A DNA stretch of 25,986 nt from Nitrososphaerota archaeon (GTDB taxonomy: Archaea; Thermoproteota; Nitrososphaeria; Nitrososphaerales; CADDZS01): NCBI GenBank assembly GCA_027886795.1, contig JAPCJU010000003.1, forward strand, positions 1 to 25,986, written 5' to 3'. Shown here one piece after another: positions 15,154-22,641 of this stretch (positions are counted from its first letter, which is position 1; every line of letters starts with the position of its first letter). Made by a program: the position numbers and the translations under genes. A model generated the notes under the pieces. It had not been told where the DNA came from. It made no database searches and saw only the letters and a program-made list of their open reading frames with translations.

Positions 15154-15420
15154 ATGTCAGCTCAAAAGCAAGAAACTAAACCCCCAGAAGCACCAAAGCC
15201 GGCAGAGACTCCGGCGCCGGCCCCTGCAAAAGCCGCCGCTCCTGCAAAGAAGAAAGAGAGGAATGAGAGTCCGGTTTACAAGTTTTATCAAGTGAAAGGA
15301 GGCAAGGTTGAAAGACTGAGGAAAGAATGTCCGAGATGCGGGAGAGGTGTCTTTCTCGCAGAACACAAGGACCGCCTGACTTGTGGAAAATGCGGATATA
15401 CGAGCTTTAAGAAAAAGTAG
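15154..15420 (+). CDS. rps27ae: Small ribosomal subunit protein eS31 (S27ae) with Pro/Ala-rich N-terminal extension
   Basis: Zinc-ribbon ribosomal protein, 88 residues. The zinc site is CPRC and CGKC (C-x2-C ... C-x2-C) in the C-terminal half, with YKFYQVKGGKVERLRKECP before it and GYTSFKKK at the end. Archaeal family members are often only 50-65 residues; here the first 37 residues are a low-complexity Pro/Ala/Glu/Lys stretch, occupying the position where eukaryotes carry ubiquitin. The stop codon TAG at 15418-15420 directly abuts the stop codon of the convergent minus-strand gene with no base between. In many archaea the next gene is a kae1/bud32 gene; here it is an opposite-strand fusion protein. 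Confidence 0.95.
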   Translation: MSAQKQETKPPEAPKPAETPAPAPAKAAAPAKKKERNESPVYKFYQVKGGKVERLRKECPRCGRGVFLAEHKDRLTCGKCGYTSFKKK

Positions 15421-17067
15421 CTAATGGATCAAATCTCTCTTCACAGCGTTCAGGACGTTAGGCGCGATGAACGCTTGGAAGGGAGCTGTATATCTCAAGT
15501 CAGCAGTGTTTTCTAGGACAGAAGAGTCCTCGGCTCTGCTGAGATAGCCTTCGACGAATGAGTTCACAAGCTTTCTTGCCCGATCCTCCTTCAATGTGAA
15601 TCTCACCGAGTAATAGATGAACTCCGCCACGTCCCAGGTCTTGTTTCCATCTGGACTTGCCTGCTCCAGGTCTACAAAGTAAATTTTCGAATCTGCATCG
15701 GAAAAGATTACGTTTGATGGTTTTGTATCACCCATGCAGTATTCATTGTTGTGCATTATCGCAAGATCTCTGCCAAACTGGTAAAGCGGGGCAATGTTCT
15801 CCGAGTTGCCGTTCAGAAACTCGGATTCTACTTTCGAGAGATCTCTACCGGGAACAAATCTCGTGACCGTCATCCATTGAGGGAGGAAAACCGCGATAAC
15901 ATCCGGAGTCGACAGCCCGAAGTTTCTTAACTCGTGTGACGCTCTGAATTCACGATACAACCTTTCGGTAGAGTTTGCAGTAAAGTTTGCATTCTTGAGA
16001 GACCATAAGCTTAGGACGCCCCACTTCATACCTTTCGCGTCCTTGAATCTCTTTACGGCTATTGTTACCTTATTTTCGTTCTTGTCCTCGATGGTGTAGA
16101 ATCCTGCAGAGGTATAAAACTCGCCAGAAGAATTTTCTGTCACTTTTGCAACTCTGTTATCGATACCTAGATACTCTTCGAGATCATAGAGCCAATCTTT
16201 GCTCGATATGAACAACTTTCCCATTGGGAGACGCCATTCCTTCTTGGGATTTTGGATCTTGTCAGGCAGTTTGCCAGATTTTCGCGATCGAGAGATCTTC
16301 GATAGTACTTCTCTCCCAACTACATTTGGTCTAACTCTAGCTGCATACCCATGAACCGCATACTGCTTCAGACTCTTTGAAGTGAAAGACGCAGCAGCTT
16401 CAATTCTCGCCGAGAACCCCGCTCGAAAGTTTCTTGGAGAGATCCTTATCTCATTCAAATTTCGGTCAAAAGAAATTATCTTCTCCTGTTGCAATTGCTC
16501 AGCAGCAATCATAAAGCCCGAAAGTGAGTTTGCCAAGTTTCCATCGCAAAGATCGTCAGAATAGGTTTTGGAATAACTATAGACCACCGGCGGATAAATC
16601 GCGGCTCTTTTCTTCAGTTTCTGAAAAAGAAAGTACCTGAGTGGAAAAATGATTTCGGATGCAAATTCTCCGTAGCTGACATACGCTTGCGAAAGTCCTT
16701 CGAGAATAACTCTTTTCTTGTACTCTGTCTCCAGTTCTTTCAGGAACTCTGCACCTAAAGTTGGGAAATATGGATTCAAAAGTCGGCCGCTGACAAATTC
16801 TCCTAAGGTTGATTTTCGGCAATCATTTTCAAAGGACTTCGGATCGACGACCAGTACAGAGCAATCGACTTCACCCTTCAGATAATAGTACTTTATTTTT
16901 TGGTGGAAGGGTTTCTTTACAAGGATCAAATCGTAATCGCTGTCGGCATTCGCATAACCTGCGATTTGAGAACCGTATGCACATGCAGCAATTACGTCTT
17001 TGTTCCCAGTAAGAGACTCAATGGTTTTTGAAACTGAGGCAACCTCAGAAGAAGATAGATTACGCAT
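15421..17067 (-). CDS. Nucleotidyltransferase fused to a Bud32/RIO-like protein kinase fold
   Basis: A soluble protein of 548 residues with two catalytic-looking domains. Residues about 10-110 are a pol-beta-type nucleotidyltransferase: GS at 32-33, DYD at 44-46 and a third Asp68 (GEVDCSVLVVD), the complete acidic triad. Residues about 110-270 are mostly helical and unrecognised. Residues about 290-548 resemble an atypical kinase: Lys339 in TIAVKRF, Glu373 in LYREFRASHEL, the catalytic loop GDTKPSN with Asp447 and Asn452, and VDLEQ with Asp466 in place of DFG, all retained. The kinase resembles Bud32 and RIO families but is longer than the free-standing Bud32 of KEOPS. The start is ATG 17067, with TTTTATCC (minus strand) about 24 nt upstream, so it may be leaderless. 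Substrates of both domains are unknown. Confidence 0.85.
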   Translation of the reverse strand: MRNLSSSEVASVSKTIESLTGNKDVIAACAYGSQIAGYANADSDYDLILVKKPFHQKIKYYYLKGEVDCSVLVVDPKSFENDCRKSTLGEFVSGRLLNPYFPTLGAEFLKELETEYKKRVILEGLSQAYVSYGEFASEIIFPLRYFLFQKLKKRAAIYPPVVYSYSKTYSDDLCDGNLANSLSGFMIAAEQLQQEKIISFDRNLNEIRISPRNFRAGFSARIEAAASFTSKSLKQYAVHGYAARVRPNVVGREVLSKISRSRKSGKLPDKIQNPKKEWRLPMGKLFISSKDWLYDLEEYLGIDNRVAKVTENSSGEFYTSAGFYTIEDKNENKVTIAVKRFKDAKGMKWGVLSLWSLKNANFTANSTERLYREFRASHELRNFGLSTPDVIAVFLPQWMTVTRFVPGRDLSKVESEFLNGNSENIAPLYQFGRDLAIMHNNEYCMGDTKPSNVIFSDADSKIYFVDLEQASPDGNKTWDVAEFIYYSVRFTLKEDRARKLVNSFVEGYLSRAEDSSVLENTADLRYTAPFQAFIAPNVLNAVKRDLIH

Positions 17068-17086
17068 CCAAGCAAGCCTCTATACG

Positions 17087-17094
17087 GATAAAAC
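17087..17094 (-). promoter_or_regulatory. TATA-like box for the nucleotidyltransferase-kinase gene
   Basis: Read on the minus strand the sequence is TTTTATCC, about 24 nt before the ATG at 17067. The spacing predicts a transcript beginning at or next to the ATG. The match to an archaeal box is moderate. Confidence 0.4.
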
Positions 17095-17172
17095 GTGACA
17101 AATGGTGTTGCAGACTAAATTATCAAAGCGAGAGATTCCTAATATGCTTTGTATTCGGAAAATATCATTCTT

Positions 17173-17898
17173 CTAGTTCAGTTCGGAGACTATTTTCACC
17201 GCATTGGGATCGAATCTTGACCTGAGAACCGATTCCATAGATAATTTCACCTGATTTCGGGCCATCGGAATTCTGGCCATCGGAAGACCTTTCTCTATCC
17301 AATTTATTCTGCACTTCTCGTTGAGCTTTTCGTCGCTCAACCCTTTCGACAAAGTCTTTTTCAGATCCTTAACGATTTTCTTGTCCTTGAAAATTCTTGA
17401 AGGTTCGACTCCCCTCGCCGAATCCGCAAACTCTTCTTCATAGATGGAATCAGTGGTTAATTGCGTGGACAATAGTCCCTTTGAAAAATTTCGGACCAAT
17501 TCTAGATAGTGCAAGAATTCATGCCCGAGAACGAGTTTCATTGTAGATTTCGTTGAATAAAGAAGTAAAGGTGCGGTGAGTTGAACAACAATTTCCACCA
17601 TGCCTTGTTTGTCTACGGGAATCGTCCTCGCGTATAGGACCCCCATCCCATCGATGTTGTCTTGCGAAACAGTTACGGTAAGTACCGGCTCAATGTAATA
17701 CGCCGGGTAGCGCAAACCCGATAATTTTTCAATTTCAGAAACTCCCGAAAGTACGTTCTTCATCTTAAGGGCGATTCTTTTCTTCAACTTCGTCGGGAGA
17801 AGATCAGTGTTCTCGACTTTGAAGAGAGCGTCCAGGACATCAACACCTTTTGCGCGCAAGGTGAGAGCATTTCGAATACTAAAGTTATTCCGCTGCAA
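17173..17898 (-). CDS. Second HExxH zincin-like protein
   Basis: Soluble protein of 241 residues, not recognised as a named family. The helix at residues 118-133 carries GHEFLHYLE (H126, E127, H130), and about 24 residues later comes EEEFADSARG (E154-E156), a good place for the glutamate third ligand of gluzincins. N-terminal to it are charged helices and strands (PVLTVTVS, MVEIVVQLTAPLLLY), the order seen in minimal zinc peptidases. No signal peptide or membrane segment is seen. The start is TTG 17898. A perfect 11-bp direct repeat at 17260-17270 and 17275-17285 encodes PMARIPMAR in the C-terminal part. It lies between GalT and the nucleotidyltransferase-kinase on the same strand, but gaps of 105 and 161 bp make a shared transcript uncertain. 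Confidence 0.7.
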   Translation of the reverse strand: MQRNNFSIRNALTLRAKGVDVLDALFKVENTDLLPTKLKKRIALKMKNVLSGVSEIEKLSGLRYPAYYIEPVLTVTVSQDNIDGMGVLYARTIPVDKQGMVEIVVQLTAPLLLYSTKSTMKLVLGHEFLHYLELVRNFSKGLLSTQLTTDSIYEEEFADSARGVEPSRIFKDKKIVKDLKKTLSKGLSDEKLNEKCRINWIEKGLPMARIPMARNQVKLSMESVLRSRFDPNAVKIVSELN

Positions 17899-18059
17899 AT
17901 AAACCCGAATTCAATCTTGAAATTGATGATTTTTGATTTGGGAAAGTATGGAGATGTTTCTTGAAAAGTGAGGAGACATATTCATCAATCAAATCCGGCC
18001 CGAGAAATGAGGCGCGATTTTTCTCTTGAGTACGCAAGAAAACTTTTTCGGGAAAGAAA

Positions 18060-19112
18060 TTAGACTATCCCGATCAGAGTCGAAATTTCTTTTCTTGCCG
18101 CAGCGCCTAACTGCCTGGCTGCAATTTCGGGAGTAACCGGATTGATATACACTCCACTTCCCTGCTCCAGACCGGCCCATTTTATCACTTGGGGATAAAC
18201 CTCAATATGCCAATGAATCTGCTTTGTCGTCTTTTTTTCGGAGGAAACATGGAATGCGATGTTGTACGATGGACTTTTCAACACCGAATCGAGACCTCCC
18301 AAAGTAGATCTAAGCATCGTCGCCATATCTTGTATCTCCTTCTGCGAGACCTTCAAGAATGATGTTTCGTGCCTTTTCGGAAAGATCCAGAACTCGTATG
18401 CGTGTGCCGAGGCCCAAGGAGCGAACGCAACGAAATTGTCAGTCGAAAGAATCAATCTGGGGCCGCTTGATTCAAGGTTGACGACCTTGCACATTGGGCA
18501 AACCCCCAGCTCAGACATTGAATCGTGAACAGATTCGGCTTCTTCCTCTATCATAGGGGGAAGTTTTGTTAATGTGAGAGTCTGAAGGTGAGGATGAGAC
18601 AACGAAGCGCCGGCTTCGTAGCCGTTATTTACGAATACTGAAACGTAACCCACGGTTTTTTTCGAATATAACCACCTAACTCTATCCTGTAAGGTCGCCA
18701 AGACATCTACCCACTGCTCTTGAGGCAAAGTACTGAACTTGGCATAGTGGTCGGGGCTAACAACCATCACGTGATGATAGCCAAAGGCGGGTTCGCCTTG
18801 GAGGGGATAATCGCTGTACTTTGGTTCTGAATCAGGCGAGACTGCGGGAAAGCTGTTCGGAAAATATCGCACGGACCAATCATGAACTCTTTCACTATCG
18901 GAATCTGCGAGTTTTAGCAAAGTGTTTTCTTTTGAAACGAGTACTAAATCTGCTGGTGGAGTCATTTCCTCGTTGCCCGGACAAAACGGACAGTGGTCTC
19001 GATCGACAGAATGATTGCGAATCGGAGGCTCGTATTCTAATGGTCTGTTGCTTCTTTCCTCAGATACTAAGACGAGCTTTCTCGTAAAGTAATCTTTTCT
19101 TAGTTCGGGCAT
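18060..19112 (-). CDS. galT: Galactose-1-phosphate uridylyltransferase family protein
   Basis: HIT-superfamily nucleotidyltransferase, 350 residues, matching GalT length. The active site SHPHLQ is at residues 172-177, where the second histidine (H175) would be the uridylylated nucleophile. Zinc ligands CPFC are at residues 41-44, with HH at 113-114 upstream of the active site. A second half-domain has CPMCK, ASAHAYEFWIFPKRHE, IHWHIEVYPQ and GSGVYINPVTPEIAARQL. The start ATG 19112 begins at the conserved PELRKDYFTRKLVLVSEER. GalT itself moves UMP between glucose-1-P and galactose-1-P; some archaeal relatives act on other sugar or nucleotide phosphates, so the exact substrate is inferred. No Leloir-pathway partner is nearby. 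Confidence 0.88.
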   Translation of the reverse strand: MPELRKDYFTRKLVLVSEERSNRPLEYEPPIRNHSVDRDHCPFCPGNEEMTPPADLVLVSKENTLLKLADSDSERVHDWSVRYFPNSFPAVSPDSEPKYSDYPLQGEPAFGYHHVMVVSPDHYAKFSTLPQEQWVDVLATLQDRVRWLYSKKTVGYVSVFVNNGYEAGASLSHPHLQTLTLTKLPPMIEEEAESVHDSMSELGVCPMCKVVNLESSGPRLILSTDNFVAFAPWASAHAYEFWIFPKRHETSFLKVSQKEIQDMATMLRSTLGGLDSVLKSPSYNIAFHVSSEKKTTKQIHWHIEVYPQVIKWAGLEQGSGVYINPVTPEIAARQLGAAARKEISTLIGIV

Positions 19113-19212
19113 CCGCTCAGGAGCAGGTCAACGACGGTATTAGAATGATTCCCTCAATTCAGCTACGAAACCGATTCAATTCCGGTTAACGTTCAGCTAC
19201 TGATAGACTTAA

Positions 19213-19605
19213 TCAGAAGCTGGAAGTTTCTTCAGCCATGCAGATCTTACAATTGGAATTCTTGATTTGAGGCTCTACCTCAAAATGAAGATCGCACATG
19301 TACCCCGAACGCATCACGTAATCACAAATTTCCTTGATCATGTTCGCTACCTGGATCCGATTGAGCTTCTTTTCTGCTATCCCATCCGCGATAACTTCAG
19401 TCATGTTTTTCACATCGTCCCGATGATCGAAATCAATTGCTCGGCCCCTCTTTTCCCAGAAGTACTTTGAAACGGCTGGCTGAGTAATTCCCAGCGCTGC
19501 CGCGATTTGGGACTGTGTGAAGTTCTTCTCTATGAGACCACGCGAGATCATTCCCCTTATTGCTGGGATCACAGATTTGGAGGCAATTTCGTAAGGAGTC
19601 TGCAT
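19213..19605 (-). CDS. HTH transcriptional regulator (COG2522-like) with C-terminal cysteines
   Basis: Protein of 130 residues with an N-terminal helix-turn-helix: VIPAIRGMISRGLIEKNFTQSQ leads into IAAALGITQPAVSKYFWEKRG (residues 34-54), which resembles the HTH found at the N-terminus of archaeal ThiN-type regulators. The ThiN domain itself is missing, as in free-standing COG2522 proteins. The C-terminal part carries Cys94, Cys104 and a CKIC pair (Cys119, Cys122), with His107 close by, a plausible metal, Fe-S or thiol sensing site. ATG 19605; a box ATTTAAATAT at 19658-19667 would give a leader of about 30 nt. It is divergent from the 2-oxoacid:ferredoxin oxidoreductase operon, which suggests, without proving, that it controls that operon or itself. 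Confidence 0.8.
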   Translation of the reverse strand: MQTPYEIASKSVIPAIRGMISRGLIEKNFTQSQIAAALGITQPAVSKYFWEKRGRAIDFDHRDDVKNMTEVIADGIAEKKLNRIQVANMIKEICDYVMRSGYMCDLHFEVEPQIKNSNCKICMAEETSSF

Positions 19606-19699
19606 TCAACCAGGTCCCAAAAATTCCTAGACGGAAGTAGGAAACAAGCCTTCGTGATATTTAAATCTATTAAACGTGCGGGGAACTTTCTTGGCACGT

Positions 19700-19747
19700 A
19701 TTAATTCTATCGAAGCTAGATAGATGGACCTCCTTGCCAGAATTAAT
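19700..19747. repeat. 9-bp inverted repeat, possible operator or RNA stem
   Basis: ATTAATTCT at 19700-19708 and its exact reverse complement AGAATTAAT at 19739-19747 are separated by 30 nt. A second, interleaved pair, TGGCA at 19692-19696 and TGCCA at 19735-19739, overlaps it. Interleaving argues more for paired protein-binding sites than for a single hairpin. Confidence 0.5.
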
Positions 19748-19849
19748 TTTCCTATATCATTTCTTCATCTTATTTTTTCTTCAATCAATAATGGTCTATC
19801 AAATCTTGAAAAAATTACATGATTTTTCCATTTTTTTAGTAAGCCATGC

Positions 19850-19860
19850 TTATATAATAA
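19850..19860 (+). promoter_or_regulatory. TATA box for the oxidoreductase operon
   Basis: TTATATAATAA is the best TATA match in the window. It predicts a start near 19881 and a leader of about 50 nt before ATG 19934. The later AT-rich stretch TTTATT at about 19890 could give a shorter leader. Confidence 0.6.
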
Positions 19861-19933
19861 AAAATACCTGTAAAGTTAACAATTACTAGTTTATTCTTTT
19901 CCCGACTCGTGCCTTCCCGAGGCGCATAAAATT

Positions 19934-21727
19934 ATGGCAACCAAATTAGAACAAGAATCAGAACTTCAATCCGCCGTCAAAAACGACATTACGATTATGA
20001 TTGGCGGTCAGGGTGGCGACGGAACATTGACTGTAGTGAACCTTCTAGGCAGAGTCTTCCGGGATTTGGGTCTCAACATCTATGACGCTAGAAATGTCCT
20101 TTCACGCATAAGGGGTGGACCCGCCGACGGTGTCATCCGAGGATCAACTCGAGATATTTATTGCATCGGGGATTCTGTGGACATTCTTGTCGCATTCGAC
20201 GAGGAGGCTGTTCAGGCTGGTCTTCTTGAGCTCTCGGAAACTCCGATAATAATTTTCGACAGTTCGAAGGGCCAATTGTCTGAGAAATTCAAGAAACCGG
20301 GATTTTCCGTTTACCAAGCACCGCTGGGGAACATGGCAGCGTCCGAACTGCGTAGAAATATTTTCAAAAATACAATTGCATTTGCTATTCTCGGAAGACT
20401 CATTGGTTTAGAGGATGCTCTTTTGATCAAGGTTCTGAACTCTAGGTATGCAAGGCGGGGGAAGGAAGCTCTGGATTCAAACCTAAAGGCTCTCCAAATG
20501 GGATTTGAGTTCGCGACAAAAAACATTCCAGGGAGCAGATATTCGCTCGCGCATGGTGATAATTCGCAACGAATTCTCTCGACGGGAAATGAAGCAGCCG
20601 CATTCGGTTTTCTAGTTAGCGGCGGGAGATTTTTCATTGGTTATCCAATCACCCCTGCTACTGATATTATGGAATGGTTGACCCCTCGATTGCCTAAATT
20701 CGGGGGCGTTGTAAAGCAGGCAGAGGATGAGCTCGCCGTGATCAACATGGGGATCGGTGCTGCTTACGCCGGGGCGAGGGTCATGGTTGCAACTTCTGGA
20801 CCGGGGCAATCACTCATGACAGAGGGGGTCGGACATGCGGGAGAAGCTGAAGTCCCGATTGTCGTCGCCCAGTGCCAGAGAGTCGGACCTAGCACAGGGG
20901 AACCCACAAAGAATGAACAGTCTGATGTTAATCATGTAGTCTATTCTTCTCACGGCGAGTTTCCAAGGCTCGTCGTCGCACCTGGTACAGCAGACGAGTG
21001 TTTTTTCATGACATCTGAGGCAATGAATCTAGCAGAAAAATATCAGCTGCCTGTTTTTCTTCTTTTGGATCAAGCGCTGTGTCAGAATAGTGCTAGCATA
21101 GAACCGTTTGATTTGAGCAAGATCATAATCGATCGAGGAAAACTGGTTAATGAGGAGCAGCTTGGAAAACTATCAGCTTACAAGAGGTACGAGTTTACCG
21201 AGGACGGCATATCTTTCAGGTCAATTCCTTCTCAGGAAGGGGGCGAATCGCAGGTCACTGGAAACGAGCATAATGAATTCGGTTCTGTATCTACTGACAA
21301 GACAAACAGGCTTCGAATGATGCGCAAGAGAATGATGAAACTGGAACTTGCAAAGAAAGATCTTCCAAAGGGAAGAACCTTTGGACCCAAAAGCGCAAAG
21401 ATCGGGATAATTGGGTTCGGCTCGACCTACGGCCCGATTATCGAGGCCATGCAACAGCTAGCCGAAAAGAGTATCGACGTCAGATTCCATCAAATTAGAA
21501 CGATCTGGCCGATCCTTGAGGATGATCTCCAAGAATTTGTCGATCAATTGGATTATGTGTTTGTCGTAGAAAATAACTACCAGGGACAACTCGCTACTCT
21601 GATCAAGAATTACATCAATCATCCAGAAAAAATTCAGAGCATTACAAAATTCGACGGCTCCTCTTTCAAGCCGAAAGAGGTTGCGGGCTCGATACTCTCT
21701 TCCATTTCGTCAAAGGCGATTGCGTAG
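19934..21727 (+). CDS. korA: 2-oxoacid:ferredoxin oxidoreductase, fused gamma-alpha subunit
   Basis: Catalyses CoA-dependent oxidative decarboxylation of a 2-oxoacid to acyl-CoA with reduction of ferredoxin, or the reverse; 597 residues. The N-terminal gamma domain (about 17-200) begins IMIGGQGGDGTLTVVNLLG and has NVLSRIRGGPADGVIRGS. The alpha domain follows from GNEAAAFGFLVSGGRFFIGYPITPATDIMEWL, with the substrate-loop motif YPITPATD, then KQAEDELAVINMGIGAAYAGARVMVATSGPG and GPSTGEPTKNEQSD. The C-terminal transketolase-like domain ends the chain. Gamma-alpha fusion is typical of Sulfolobus- and Halobacterium-type enzymes. Substrate choice between 2-oxoglutarate and pyruvate cannot be settled, so the symbol is tentative. 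The stop is directly followed by the beta subunit ATG with no gap. Confidence 0.93.
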   Translation: MATKLEQESELQSAVKNDITIMIGGQGGDGTLTVVNLLGRVFRDLGLNIYDARNVLSRIRGGPADGVIRGSTRDIYCIGDSVDILVAFDEEAVQAGLLELSETPIIIFDSSKGQLSEKFKKPGFSVYQAPLGNMAASELRRNIFKNTIAFAILGRLIGLEDALLIKVLNSRYARRGKEALDSNLKALQMGFEFATKNIPGSRYSLAHGDNSQRILSTGNEAAAFGFLVSGGRFFIGYPITPATDIMEWLTPRLPKFGGVVKQAEDELAVINMGIGAAYAGARVMVATSGPGQSLMTEGVGHAGEAEVPIVVAQCQRVGPSTGEPTKNEQSDVNHVVYSSHGEFPRLVVAPGTADECFFMTSEAMNLAEKYQLPVFLLLDQALCQNSASIEPFDLSKIIIDRGKLVNEEQLGKLSAYKRYEFTEDGISFRSIPSQEGGESQVTGNEHNEFGSVSTDKTNRLRMMRKRMMKLELAKKDLPKGRTFGPKSAKIGIIGFGSTYGPIIEAMQQLAEKSIDVRFHQIRTIWPILEDDLQEFVDQLDYVFVVENNYQGQLATLIKNYINHPEKIQSITKFDGSSFKPKEVAGSILSSISSKAIA

Positions 21728-22585
21728 ATGACAAAAACTGTCCCAATTTCTACCCCCATATGGTGTCCCGGATGCGGTGATTTCGGTGTTCTTGCTTCTT
21801 TGAAAAAGGCGCTAGCAGAACTATCGATTAAACCGAAAGACACGGTCGTAGTTGGCGGTATTGGTTGTTCTGGTTCGATCCATAACAATCTGGAGTGTTA
21901 CGGAATTCATTCGCTGCATGGTCGACTGTTGCCGACCGCAACAGGAGTAAAGCTCGCGAATCCAAACTTGACTGTAATCGCCGCTGGTGGAGATGGAGAT
22001 GGTTATGCAATCGGAGCTGGTCATTTCATCCACGCGATGAAAAAGAATCCCAGCATTGTTTACATCGTTATGCAGAACGGGACATACGGTCTAACGAAGG
22101 GCCAGCCGTCGCCCACTGCTGTTCCCGGGTACGAGGGAAATGTGGAGCCTCCTTTTGACGCGGTAATGACCGCACTTTCAATTCAGAATACTACTTTCAT
22201 TGCGAGAGGGTTCACCGGAAATCAAGCGCAGCTCACTGGATTGTTAAAGAAGGGAATCGAGCATGCCAACGCGCTGCGCGGTTTCGCTTTCGTGGAAATA
22301 CTCAGCCCATGCGTGACATACAACGACACGTACAAAGAGTGGCGAGAGCAGGCTTACAACCTTGACGCGGAAAGCAGTTACTCATCAAAAAGTCGCGTCG
22401 CCGCTTTTTCGCGATGCTCTGAACTTTTAGCGGGGGGAAAGATTCCAACTGGCTTGATTTTTACCGGCGAATCAAAGTCTCTTGAAACGAACACTCTGAC
22501 AAGCCCAGCTCCTATGGCCTTACAAGACCTACGATTGGAAACAAACCTTCCAAAATACGAAGAACTTCTGAAGGACTTCCGCTAG
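21728..22585 (+). CDS. korB: 2-oxoacid:ferredoxin oxidoreductase beta subunit
   Basis: Subunit binding thiamine diphosphate and one [4Fe-4S] cluster, 285 residues. WCPGCGDFG is at residues 12-20, GGIGCSGSIHNN near 43, HGRLLPTATGVKLANPNL, the thiamine-diphosphate motif GDGDGYAIGAGHFIHA, and NGTYGLTKGQPSPT. Cysteines 13, 16, 47 and 195 have the same spacing pattern as the four cluster ligands of the Sulfolobus two-subunit enzyme, so one cluster is expected. No separate ferredoxin-like delta domain is present. ATG 21728 begins the base after the alpha stop, so the subunits are translated in equal amounts. A T-rich stretch follows the stop. Confidence 0.95.
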   Translation: MTKTVPISTPIWCPGCGDFGVLASLKKALAELSIKPKDTVVVGGIGCSGSIHNNLECYGIHSLHGRLLPTATGVKLANPNLTVIAAGGDGDGYAIGAGHFIHAMKKNPSIVYIVMQNGTYGLTKGQPSPTAVPGYEGNVEPPFDAVMTALSIQNTTFIARGFTGNQAQLTGLLKKGIEHANALRGFAFVEILSPCVTYNDTYKEWREQAYNLDAESSYSSKSRVAAFSRCSELLAGGKIPTGLIFTGESKSLETNTLTSPAPMALQDLRLETNLPKYEELLKDFR

Positions 22586-22607
22586 AGTCTTAAGCCGGAA
22601 CCTACCC

Positions 22608-22622
22608 TTCTTTTCTGTTTTT
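22608..22622 (+). terminator. T-rich stretch after korB
   Basis: TTCTTTTCTGTTTTT lies about 22 bp after the korB stop. Archaeal transcription can end at such T-runs without a hairpin. It leaves only about 20 bp before the next ATG, so partial readthrough into the Mrp gene is likely. Confidence 0.35.
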
Positions 22623-22641
22623 CGCGCGGGATATCATTAAG

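Larger units (their letters stand above)
19606..19933. promoter_or_regulatory. AT-rich divergent control region between HTH regulator and 2-oxoacid oxidoreductase
   Basis: 328 bp without a gene. It holds a near-palindromic box with TATTTAAAT at about 19658-19667 that can serve as TATA box for the minus-strand regulator and possibly for a plus-strand transcript; a 9-bp perfect inverted repeat at 19700-19708 and 19739-19747; several T-runs on the plus strand (about 19769-19777 and 19821-19838); and a strong TATA box TTATATAATAA at 19850-19860 for the oxidoreductase. No open frame of meaningful length, tRNA or rRNA was seen. Confidence 0.7.

Noticed and set aside
15421..17067. Calling the fusion protein simply Bud32 of KEOPS because it follows S27ae
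   Set aside because: It is more than twice the length, carries a nucleotidyltransferase domain and lies on the opposite strand; identity with Bud32 is not supported.
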